NCBI RefSeq assembly: GCF_023195755.1
Contig: NZ_CP096203.1
Location: forward strand, 372,001 to 436,000
DNA from: Chryseobacterium nepalense
GTDB taxonomy: Bacteria; Bacteroidota; Bacteroidia; Flavobacteriales; Weeksellaceae
Direction of reading: 5' to 3'
DNA: 64,000 nucleotides
The translations under genes were made by a program, and so were the position numbers. This document shows positions 44,141-53,892 of this stretch, piece by piece. Position 1 is the stretch's first letter. The number at the start of each line of letters is the position of its first letter. The notes under the pieces were generated by a model, which was not told the DNA's origin, did no database searches, and worked only from the letters and a program-made list of their open reading frames with translations.

Positions 44141-44220
44141 CCGCTGGCGCGAGCGTCCCGCTCGTGCCCACTATAAAACCATTATTAAAATATAGACACG
44201 AGCGAGACGCTCGCGCCAGC
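44141..44220 (-). repeat. REP pair (BIME), right of the RAYT gene
   Basis: GCTGGCGCGAGCGTCCCGCTCGTGC, written here as two dyad halves GCGAGCG / CGCTCGTGC, then a 26-nt spacer and the inverted REP ending CGCTCGCGCCAGC. It mirrors the unit at 43289-43365, so the transposase lies between inverted copies. Confidence 0.88.
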
Positions 44221-44312
44221 ATTGAGGAACAATTATAGATACGTTAAAAAAAGTTATTTTTTTATCCGAGATCAAATTTATTTGTTCTTTTGTAGAAAAT
44301 AAAAATAGGAAA

Positions 44313-44663
44313 ATGATAAAAAGTCTAAAAATTACGGGAGTATTTCTGCTCTTGCTTTGTTCACAACAAATCTTCTCTCAGCAAAAATCAGATGATGATG
44401 CTTTGAAGTTCAAAAGTGAAAACACTCATAGAAATCTGCAGAAAAAGATAACAGTTTTTACCGGAAATGTTTCTTTATCATCAAAGGCCATCAGCTTTGA
44501 AAATGCGGAAAAGGTAATTGTTGATGAAACAACAAATGAAGTAAAAATTTATAAGCCAAAGAATTTTAAGATTATTCATGTTGACGGTTTAATGAAAACA
44601 GGAAAACAGCCGGATGAGGATGTCATTGTTTACAATACCAAAACAAAAACAGTTTCGATATAA
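44313..44663 (+). CDS. Secreted protein with OstA/LptA-like pattern
   Basis: 116 aa with a signal peptide (KITGVFLLLLCSQQIFSQ). The mature part is beta-rich: ITVFTGNVSLSSKAISFENAEKVIVDETTNEVKIY recalls the short strand repeats of LptA/OstA proteins that bind lipopolysaccharide. That link is tentative, as the protein is shorter than typical LptA. A TTCTTTTG stretch 42 nt upstream is a one-mismatch -7 element. It ends at a shared bidirectional terminator. Confidence 0.72.
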   Translation: MIKSLKITGVFLLLLCSQQIFSQQKSDDDALKFKSENTHRNLQKKITVFTGNVSLSSKAISFENAEKVIVDETTNEVKIYKPKNFKIIHVDGLMKTGKQPDEDVIVYNTKTKTVSI

Positions 44664-44683
44664 TTTATTAAATATAAAAAACA

Positions 44684-44709
44684 AAAACCTGCCCAGCGGC
44701 AGGTTTTTC
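44684..44709. terminator. Bidirectional terminator between convergent genes
   Basis: AAAAACCTGCC-CAGC-GGCAGGTTTTT: an 11-bp stem with A and T tracts on its two sides, serving both the gene ending at 44663 and the permease ending at 44730. Confidence 0.88.
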
Positions 44710-44729
44710 CCTTATATAAAAAATAATAT

Positions 44730-46160
44730 TTAATGTCCTGATTTCGCATCGGCATCTTGCTTTACATGTCCCAGATATTTGGTACAGTAAGCCCCGAAAA
44801 TCAGAATCACGATATAGCAGAATACGGGAATAATAAACGAATGCTGCACTCCGAAAACATCAGCCAGATATCCCTGGAAGATAGGAACAATAGCTCCTCC
44901 TAAAATAGCCATTACAACTAACGAAGAACCTTGACTCGTATATTTACCCAATCCTGAAATAGCCAGTGTGTAGATATTCGAGAACATGATGGAATTGAAG
45001 ATTCCGATTCCCAGAATGCTGTACATCGCCATTTCACCATGATTTAACATAGCGGAAATTAACAGAACGACATTCACTGCCGCGAAAATGGATAAGGTCC
45101 GTGCCGGAGCTGCTTTCCCGATGAAGAACGCCACAAAATTCAACGCTATAAATACAAGGAAGAAGCTGATCTGTGCAAATTTAAGATCTACAATACTGAA
45201 GATCACCAAAAACACAGCGGCCGCTGCTCCCAGCATGTACAACGCTTTTTTCCCCTGGCTAATAGACTGATTTAATGATATAGCGCCTAAGAAACGTCCA
45301 ATCATGGCGCCACCCCAATATAGTGAAAGGTAATTTTTGCTGACTACTTCAGATAAGTTCATCACCTGTGGCTGCTCAAGGAAACTGATAATGAAGCTTC
45401 CCACGGCTACTTCTCCGCCTACATAGCAGAACATTGCCAGAACACCGAATTTCAGGTGATTGTGTTGTAATGCCCCGAAACCTTTCACGATTTCTTCACC
45501 TTTTACCTGAAAGTCAGGAAGCTTCACTCTTGAAATTAATAAAGCTACGAGTAAAAGAATTCCGGCAAAGATCAGATAAGGAATCTTAGTTGCTGCCGCA
45601 GAGAATGAACCGTCCGGTGCAGAAAATAATTCAAAAATAAGATGTCCGCCCAACACCGGGGCGATCGTTGTTCCGAAGGCGTTGAAAGCCTGCGTCATAT
45701 TCAGTCTGCTGGATGCAGATTCTTCCGGACCAAGCAAAGAAACATAGGCATTCGCTGTAATCTGCAGGACGGTAAATCCTAATCCTAAAATGAACAGTGC
45801 TCCTAAAAACAATCCGTATGAGGCAAAGCTTGCTGCAGGATAAAAGAGTACGCAGCCTAATGCCGCAAGAAAGATCCCGAAAAGAATTCCTTTTTTATAA
45901 CCCACTTTATCGATCGGGTCACCCTGTGTACTCGATATTAAGAAGTAGATCAGGGAACCAATAAAATAGGCACCGAAGAAACAGAATTGCACCAGCATCG
46001 ATTCAAAGAACGACAGGTTGAAGAGCTGCTTCAGATAAGGAATCAGGATATCATTCATACAGGTGATAAATCCCCACATGAAAAATAAGAGGGTGATGGT
46101 AATGAGAGGAACTGTATAATTCCTGCCTTTAGCCTTTACATCATTGATCATAACATTCAT
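44730..46160 (-). CDS. FHS-family sugar:H+ symporter (MFS)
   Basis: 476 aa, 12 membrane helices, in the fucose/glucose/galactose:H+ symporter group. Signatures: LLFFMWGFITCMNDILIPYLKQLF in helix 1, GLGFTVLQITANAYVSLLGPEESASSRLNMTQAFNAFGTTIAP around helix 5. By position it should take up the monosaccharide released by the adjacent GH3 enzymes. MNV at 46160 or M at 46151 could be the start; the former is kept. It ends the minus-strand glycan locus. Confidence 0.92.
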   Translation of the reverse strand: MNVMINDVKAKGRNYTVPLITITLLFFMWGFITCMNDILIPYLKQLFNLSFFESMLVQFCFFGAYFIGSLIYFLISSTQGDPIDKVGYKKGILFGIFLAALGCVLFYPAASFASYGLFLGALFILGLGFTVLQITANAYVSLLGPEESASSRLNMTQAFNAFGTTIAPVLGGHLIFELFSAPDGSFSAAATKIPYLIFAGILLLVALLISRVKLPDFQVKGEEIVKGFGALQHNHLKFGVLAMFCYVGGEVAVGSFIISFLEQPQVMNLSEVVSKNYLSLYWGGAMIGRFLGAISLNQSISQGKKALYMLGAAAAVFLVIFSIVDLKFAQISFFLVFIALNFVAFFIGKAAPARTLSIFAAVNVVLLISAMLNHGEMAMYSILGIGIFNSIMFSNIYTLAISGLGKYTSQGSSLVVMAILGGAIVPIFQGYLADVFGVQHSFIIPVFCYIVILIFGAYCTKYLGHVKQDADAKSGH

Positions 46161-46357
46161 TTATTTAAAAAGTGGTTAAAGATACCTATTTTAAAGATAA
46201 AATCTTAATTTGAGACATTAAACTTATCATGAAAATTCTATGTTTCTTAAACATAAAGGAGCCTTGAAATAAAATACAGAAAAGTGTTTGGGTTCTAATT
46301 TTTGAATTAAATATGAATGTAAGCATTCTATATCTGCAGCTCCTTATATGTAAATCC

Positions 46358-48814
46358 TTATGGTTTCATATCCTCAAATGGTGTATCTGCAGAAAACACA
46401 TGCTGAACTTTTTCAACTATCAATTCTTTTGGTAAAGAAAATTCCGCTGTCTGCCTGATGTCTAAAGAAGACGCCCCAACAGAAACTTTATAATTTCCCG
46501 CTTCAGCAACCCAAGCCGATTTTGCAGTTTCATAGGATGCTAAATCTTTCGGATTCAATACCAGAGTAATCGTTTGAGATTCTCCCGGTTTCAGATCTTT
46601 GGTTTTAGCATATGCCTTCAGCTCAGATGTTGGTTTATCGATACTTTTGTTTGGTGCAGAAAGGTATAATTCAATAACTTCTTTTCCGTTTACTTTTCCG
46701 GTATTTTTAACATCAACACTTACTTCTAATTTATTATTAAAAGTTTTTGAACTTGTTTTAATATTGGAATAAGCAAAATCGGTGTATGATTTTCCGTAAC
46801 CGAATTCATACGAAGGTTTCACCCCAAAGGTATTGAAATAACGGTATCCAACATAAACACCTTCCTGATAGGTTACGTCTTTCGGATTGTCAGCAGGAAC
46901 GCCCGGAAAATTCTTGGCTGAAGCATGATCTGTATAATTTACAGGGAAAGTCATCGTCAGTTTTCCGGAAGGATTTACTTTTCCTGAAACTACATCTGCA
47001 ACGGAATGTCCACCTTCCTGTCCGGGTTGCCATGCCAGCAAAATAGCATCTGCCTTATCCTTCCATGAAGCTGTTTCGATTACGCCACCAATATTTAAAA
47101 TCACAACAACTTTTTTCCCTTTTGCATGGAATGCTTTTGAGATCTTGTCCAGCATTTCGATTTCTTCTGTTGCCAGATTAAAGTCGTTATCTACAACTCT
47201 GTCGCCGCCTTCCCCGGAATTTCTTCCCAGTGTTACAAAAGCGATTTCTGAAGTTTCTGCTTTTTTAGCGATAAATGCGTCATTCATTTTCATTTCAGGA
47301 AGCCTTTCGGGTAAAGCCAGAATTCCTCTTGCTTTTCTTCGTTCCTTTTCGGCGGCAACTTCTTTTTCAGCATGAGGTCTGTACAAATCAACTAATTCTT
47401 TATCTAATTTATAACCGGCAGCATTTAAACCTTCCAAAAGAGAAACGGTGTGCTTGTTATTCACACTTCCGCTTCCTGTTCCTCCGGTAATCCAGGCATA
47501 AGAAGTTACCCCGAATAACGAAACTTCTTTTTGTTTATCGGCAAAAGGCAGCGCATTACTTTCATTTTTAAGTAAAACCATTCCTTCTGTGGCGGCATTT
47601 CTTGTTACCTCAGCATGATCGTTCAGATTTGGATTGTCGCTGTATTTGTATTGTGCGAAAGTCGGTGTTTTAAAAATGTATTCTAAAATTCTTTTGACAT
47701 TTAAATCAGCCACTTGCTGTGACAGCTTTCCTGAATTAAGGGCTTCCAGCAATACTTTTTTCTGCGCAGGAATTCCCGGCATTAAAAGGTCATTTCCGGC
47801 ATTCATCTGTTTAACAACATCAGAAATTCCACCACTCCGGATAGATTCAAATCCCGGGAAACCGCCAAACCAGTCCGTCATTACGATTCCTTTGAAGCCC
47901 CATTCGTTTCTCAAAACCTGAGTCAGCAAATCTTTTGAGTCTGAGGTATACACACCATTTACTTTGTTATACGATGACATTACCGTCCACGGTTGGGATT
48001 CTTTAACAGTGATTTCGAAATTTCTAAGATACAATTCTCTCATTGCTCTTTCGGAAACGTGAGCATTAATCGTCAAACGGTTGGTTTCTTCATTATTTGC
48101 TGCAAAGTGTTTGATGGAAGTTCCCACACCCTGAGATTGAATTCCGTTCACAATAGCTGCTGCTGTTTTCCCTGAAATTAAAGGATCTTCGCTGTAATAT
48201 TCGAAGTTTCTTCCGTTAAGAGGATTTCTGTGGATATTAAGGGCGGGAGCAAGCAATACATCAACGCCGTACTCCTTTACTTCATTTCCCATGGCTTTTC
48301 CTACATGCTCCAGAAGTGTTTTGTTCCATGTTGAAGCCAAAGCAGTTCCCACTGGGAAGGCAGTAGCATAATAGGTTTTCGAATCATTTGGTCTAGTTGG
48401 CGCAATTCTTAATCCTGCAGGGCCGTCTGCCACTACCGTTGCCGGAATTCCGAACCTTGTCAATGCCGCAGTTCCTCCCGCAGCTCCAGGAACGAGCCCT
48501 TGCTTGGAATCTCCTACAGGTCCTGTCAACACTTCAATCCCAGGCATTCCGGTTCCTACCAGCAGATCAACTTTTTCGGCATTGGTCATTTGTTTTATAA
48601 TCGCATCAATCCTTTTGTCGGTTGAAAGTCGGGTATCTTCCCAAGCATCAAGTTTTCCGTTTCCGTTGAGGCCTTTAAATGTTTTTCCGTTAACCGTTAC
48701 TGTCGGATTATTCTGGGCTTTAACAACCGGTGAAGCTGCTAATAATGCCAGAAATAACCCTGCATATTTAGCTTTTTGAGAAAGTGCTGTTAATGTTGAT
48801 ATATTCTTCTTCAT
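46358..48814 (-). CDS. GH3 beta-glycosidase
   Basis: 818 aa from ATG 48814; a longer frame to 48877 would place 21 residues before the signal peptide and is rejected. Exported (cleavage near ASPVVKAQ). GH3 layout: TIM barrel with KHFAANNEE and nucleophile Asp in GIVMTDWFGGFPG, then the sandwich domain, then a fibronectin-III-like C-terminus (ELYLSAPNKSIDKPTSELKAYAK). Just after the signal lies a Ca-loop-like motif, LNGNGKLDAWED, also found in the second GH3. Beta-glucosidase or beta-xylosidase; specificity is not fixed. Confidence 0.93.
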   Translation of the reverse strand: MKKNISTLTALSQKAKYAGLFLALLAASPVVKAQNNPTVTVNGKTFKGLNGNGKLDAWEDTRLSTDKRIDAIIKQMTNAEKVDLLVGTGMPGIEVLTGPVGDSKQGLVPGAAGGTAALTRFGIPATVVADGPAGLRIAPTRPNDSKTYYATAFPVGTALASTWNKTLLEHVGKAMGNEVKEYGVDVLLAPALNIHRNPLNGRNFEYYSEDPLISGKTAAAIVNGIQSQGVGTSIKHFAANNEETNRLTINAHVSERAMRELYLRNFEITVKESQPWTVMSSYNKVNGVYTSDSKDLLTQVLRNEWGFKGIVMTDWFGGFPGFESIRSGGISDVVKQMNAGNDLLMPGIPAQKKVLLEALNSGKLSQQVADLNVKRILEYIFKTPTFAQYKYSDNPNLNDHAEVTRNAATEGMVLLKNESNALPFADKQKEVSLFGVTSYAWITGGTGSGSVNNKHTVSLLEGLNAAGYKLDKELVDLYRPHAEKEVAAEKERRKARGILALPERLPEMKMNDAFIAKKAETSEIAFVTLGRNSGEGGDRVVDNDFNLATEEIEMLDKISKAFHAKGKKVVVILNIGGVIETASWKDKADAILLAWQPGQEGGHSVADVVSGKVNPSGKLTMTFPVNYTDHASAKNFPGVPADNPKDVTYQEGVYVGYRYFNTFGVKPSYEFGYGKSYTDFAYSNIKTSSKTFNNKLEVSVDVKNTGKVNGKEVIELYLSAPNKSIDKPTSELKAYAKTKDLKPGESQTITLVLNPKDLASYETAKSAWVAEAGNYKVSVGASSLDIRQTAEFSLPKELIVEKVQHVFSADTPFEDMKP

Positions 48815-48891
48815 AATATTCTTTGTTTGATATTTAATTTCTTTTTTAACTACAAATCGAAGATTTGACGAAGTCAAAAGGCATATTTTTT

Positions 48892-49050
48892 TTTTGACAC
48901 ATGAGCCACATTAGATTTAATTTAAATAGCTTGAAATGTAAGAACACATTAGATGAAAATCAAAGATTTTCAAAGCGCTTTGATAAACTTTAAAAGTTTT
49001 GCATTCAGCTTTATAGGCAAAAACTTTTGTAACTTTTGTGGTTTAAATTT
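48892..49050. repeat. AT-rich dispersed leader-type repeat
   Basis: Contains TTTGACACATGAGCCACATTAG (quoted here only in part: GACACATGAGCCACATTAGA) and ends AACTTTTGTGGTTTAAA. Related text recurs around 51357-51462 (GACACATTAGTCACTTTAGA) and, for the second part, at 31741-31765 and 49954-49975. No coding capacity. Spacer between the GH3 and esterase genes. Confidence 0.5.
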
Positions 49051-49057
49051 TAAGGGT

Positions 49058-49936
49058 TTATAAAAATTTGTGGAATTTAAGCCAATCCAGATAGATATCC
49101 GACCATTTATCGACAGGTAAATTCTGTTTTGCCATTCCGAAGCCGTGTCCGCCTTTTTCGTAGATATGCAGTTCGACGGGTTGTCCGGCCTGCAGCCATT
49201 TACTGTAAAGCAAAACTGATTTTGGAGCGAGCTTCAGCTGGTCGTCGCTGGCAGCACAGATAAAAAACGGTAGAGTAGTGTTCGGTATTTCTGTATTTAG
49301 AATTTCTTCACTTGGTCCTCCGTAAATGGAAGCGGCAAAGTTTGGTAATGTCGAAGCATTTTTGCTATGAAGTACACTTTCCAGAATCACACTTGCGCCT
49401 GCAGAAAACCCGATAACGCCCAGTTTTTCTGTATTGATATTTAATTCTTTTGCATGCGTTCTGATGTAGGAAATTGCAGTTTTGATGTCTTCACCAGCCA
49501 TTATTTTGATCGGTGCTGTTTTTGCATCGAAAGCTTTTCTGTCTTTGATGTTTTCCATCATTTCGCGAGCAGGATCTCCGGTTTTGGTTTCCAGCAAACG
49601 GTATTTTAAAACGACCGCTGTAATTCCTTTCTCCTGGAGAATTTTTGCTAAATCTCTTCCTTCTTTATTAATAGAAAGACTTTGAAAACCACCACCGGGA
49701 GCAATAACGATTACGGTACCATTGGCTTTTGCCTTTGGGGCTTCGTAGATTTCTATTGCGGGAGCGGCAACGTTGTACACCAAATGGGTTTTGAATAAAT
49801 CGGAATCCATTTCTTTTTCGGAATACGTCCAGTTTTCTGAACCGGGCGCTTTTCCTTGATATAATGGAATTGATTTTTGAGCATTAATGCTATTTAATCC
49901 GAATAGGAAGATACTTGCTATAATTAATTTTTTCAT
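49058..49936 (-). CDS. Exported alpha/beta hydrolase (BD-FAE/acetylxylan esterase type)
   Basis: 292 aa from ATG 49936, where a signal peptide begins (KKLIIASIFLFGLNSINAQ); the frame extends to 50017 but that adds a non-signal stretch. Oxyanion motif VIVIAPGGGFQSLS, nucleophile in GVIGFSAGAS, acid in CAASDDQL, His in GGHGFGMA. Probably removes acyl groups from hemicellulose beside the GH3 enzymes. Confidence 0.9.
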   Translation of the reverse strand: MKKLIIASIFLFGLNSINAQKSIPLYQGKAPGSENWTYSEKEMDSDLFKTHLVYNVAAPAIEIYEAPKAKANGTVIVIAPGGGFQSLSINKEGRDLAKILQEKGITAVVLKYRLLETKTGDPAREMMENIKDRKAFDAKTAPIKIMAGEDIKTAISYIRTHAKELNINTEKLGVIGFSAGASVILESVLHSKNASTLPNFAASIYGGPSEEILNTEIPNTTLPFFICAASDDQLKLAPKSVLLYSKWLQAGQPVELHIYEKGGHGFGMAKQNLPVDKWSDIYLDWLKFHKFL

Positions 49937-50080
49937 TTTGATTTTAGATTTTAACGCAAAGAGCGCAAAGTTTTTTTGATTATTAAACTGTTTTAAAGTT
50001 CGCAAAGGCGTTGGCACTCAGCTAAGGACCAAATTAAATAACAGTTATTTTTGTTATTGATTTTAACAGCGAATCTCTCG

Positions 50081-50163
50081 CAGCCCGACCTGAGTGGAGC
50101 TCTTTTTGCCGGAGCGTAGCGGAGGCAAAAAAGCGGGAACGGAGGGCGGAAATAGCTGCCCAA
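50081..50163. repeat. GC-rich structured intergenic element
   Basis: A sharply GC-richer block between two esterase genes. It can form CTTTTTGCC-N13-GGCAAAAAAG (50102-50133), flanked by AGCCCGACC upstream and GGGCGG-AAATAGCTGCCC downstream. I see no ORF. It resembles dispersed non-coding elements of related genomes, and read on the minus strand it might attenuate transcription between the two esterase genes. Confidence 0.55.
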
Positions 50164-50172
50164 ATATTTATT

Positions 50173-51335
<1,163 letters not shown>

Positions 51336-51537
51336 ATTAAATTGTTTTTATCTTTTTAACCGCAAAAAACACAAAAGTTTTTGATTTTGACACATTAGTC
51401 ACTTTAGATTTAATTTTAAAATGCTGAAAAATCTTAGAACACAGAAGTTTTGAAAATATTGGATTTCCATTTTGTTAACTATTTTAAAGTATTATTTACA
51501 GCTATAATTCTTTTGTGTTTTATTTAAATTTTAATCT
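51336..51537. other. Spacer with decayed leader-type repeat
   Basis: No gene. It has AACCGCAAAAAACACAAAAG (51358-51377, the inverse of the CTTTTGTGG...GGTT element) about 22 nt upstream of the esterase start, then GACACATTAGTCACTTTAGA and AATCTTAGAACACAG, parallel to the block at 48892. Confidence 0.45.
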
Positions 51538-51565
51538 AAAAAAACCGGACAAAAATGCCCGGTTT
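51538..51565 (-). terminator. Terminator of the GH3 gene at 51598
   Basis: AAACCGG pairs with CCGGTTT around a 10-nt loop; on the minus strand it is followed by a run of T residues. It lies 33 nt after the GH3 stop. Confidence 0.75.
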
Positions 51566-51597
51566 AAGACATCAATTACGAATCAATTTATGATGAA

Positions 51598-53882
51598 TCA
51601 TTTTTTATACTTCTCTGTTCTTGCATCTTTGATAACACCAGACCAGTTCATTCCGTATCCGAAATCGTAGCTGTGACCTTCAGAATCTTTATGCGTTTCC
51701 ATATCGTAAGGCACGTCTTCTTTCTGCTTTTCCACCGTTGTCATATTTGCTGGCATCTGATGCGGAAGCAATCCGGAAGGTTCATACTTTCCTGTAATGA
51801 TATCCAAAACGGCCTGATTGGATACGTTGAAATTCATAAGAATCGCATCGGCGTGCTTTTCAAATTCATTAAAAACCATCGGTTTTGATGCGGTTACAGA
51901 AACAATCACAGGTTTTCCGTTCATTGCTTTGTAAGTGTTCTGGATGGTTAATAAATCTGTAAAGTTGGTTGCTGTTGAAGTTTTATTTTTAAACGTTCTG
52001 TCGTGTACATTCGGTGCTACCACAGGATCTCCCGCTGCAATACTTTTCTCACGGGCTTCTGTTGCAGTATAAGTCTGGTACTGAAGCGAAATCGGGAGGT
52101 AACCGTTTCCGCCCTCTGCCACATCAATGTCGCTGTATCCGCCTTCTTCACTGTGCGGACTTTTTACGAAAACCAAGGCAAAATCAGCTTTTGAAGGGTC
52201 TTCAGTGACGTTATAATGTTTCTTTACTTTTTCAATATCGATAGTATAATCTAAAGACGGTGCCGTGTAAATTCCCCACCAGTTAAACGTTGCCGGAGAA
52301 TATCTCTTTGGAATATAAACCGTTTTTCTTTCTTTAATCGGAAGAATATTTTTTTTAACATCACGATGGATTTTACCTGAGCTTCGTAACCTGCTTTCAT
52401 AAATTCAGGATTACCCACTATTTTCTTGGTTTCTTCAACATTGACGTAAGGATTTTCAAACAATCCGGTTCTGAAGAAATTTCGCAGCAAACGAACGGCT
52501 GACTGCTCAAATTTTGCACGATATGCTTTTTCACCATGCTCTTTCACACCCATCTGATACGCTTCCAAAACAGGTCCTTTATCATTATTTCCTCCGAACT
52601 GGTCAACGCCCGCTTCCAAGACTTTGTAATGACGTTCAGCGATGGATAATTTTTCTGCACCCCAAGGTTTTCCGGCAAATCCGCCCGGAGATTTTGGTTC
52701 GTCAGCGGTAATTAGCCAGTCGGTGCAGACTACGCCGTCGTATTTGTATTTACCACGAAGTAAATCGGTGATTAGATATTTACTGTATCCGTTTCCAACG
52801 TTTTCTCCGTTTTTGGTATCTTGATTGAAACTAATCGTATAATAAGGCATTACCGCGGCAGCTTCTTTCGTTCCTCCATTGAGTTTGAAAGCACCTTCTG
52901 TAAAAGGTTTTACGTGGTTCTGGAAATTATTTCCCGGATACACCGCGAATTTTCCCATTGCCCAGTGAGCGTCGCGACCGCCTTCCTCAGGTCCGCCTCC
53001 CGGCCAGTGTTTCACCATGGCATTCACACTTTTATTTCCCCAGCCGTTTTTATTTCCAACTGTCGTCTGAAAACCGTCGATATAACCTCTCGCCATATCT
53101 GCTGTTAGTTCTGGGCTTTCAGAAAAGACATAGGCAATTCTGTACCAACGAGGTTCTGTACCCAAATCGATTTGAGGTGATAAAGCGGTTGCAATTCCCA
53201 AAGCCCTGTATTCCTGAGCGGCGATATTTCCGAATTTTTTTACCAATTCCGGGTCAAAAGTCGCGCCCATTGCCAAACCATCCGGCCAAAGAGAGATTTG
53301 TCCGCCAGCACCTTCATTAAATTCGGCTGTTACTGTTGCAGAATGTCTCGGGTCCGTACTGTTGTTGGCGGGAATTCCCAATCCCAAGCCTTCAATGTAC
53401 GCCTGGATGTTGTTGCTCCATTTCGCGGCAACTTCCGGTGATTCTACTGTTGTTACCAGCACATGACGCAAATTATCTTCCTTTAAAAATTTCTTCTGCT
53501 GATCCGTAAGATCCCATGCATTGGCACCGCTTTCTTTATATAATTTTCCATTATATTTTCCGGCTCTGAAGCCGTCTGCTGGAGCAGGAACAGACTGGTG
53601 ACCGCTGTATAGCATCAGACCTGCAATCTGCTCGATGGTCATTTTTGAAGCTAAATCTTTCGCTCTTTCATCAACAGGAAGTCTCCAGTCTTCGTATTTA
53701 TCGAGTTTTCCGTTTTTGTTTAAATCTTTGAATTTATTTCCGCCAATGATTAGAATTTTTACTCCCGAATCTGCGGAATATCCTAAAACCGGACCTTTAG
53801 AATTGGTAACCGTTTGAATATTCTGTGAAAATGCTGTTATTCCGAAAAATAATGCAGCCACATTTAAAACTGTCCTTTTCAT
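51598..53882 (-). pseudogene. GH3 glycosidase split by a frameshift in a poly-A tract
   Basis: The first part (53882 to 52251) starts with a signal peptide (FFGITAFSQ), a Ca-loop-like DLNKNGKLDKYEDWR and the catalytic-domain nucleophile in GVVCTDWLITADEP. The frame is lost in an eight-A run (T8 at 52349-52356 on the plus strand). With nine A the reading continues as MLKKNILPIKERKTVYIPK and joins the second part (to 51598: LVFVKSPHSEEGGYSDIDV...SYDFGYGMNW). The full protein is about 761 aa, a normal GH3 length. Slippage at this homopolymer could be phase variation, a true mutation, or a base-calling error. Confidence 0.87.
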
Positions 53883-53892
53883 TGTTTTACAT

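Noticed and set aside
47145..48779. Several plus-strand ORFs opposite the GH3 gene.
   Set aside because: All lie within the GH3 coding region and show no independent motif or start context.
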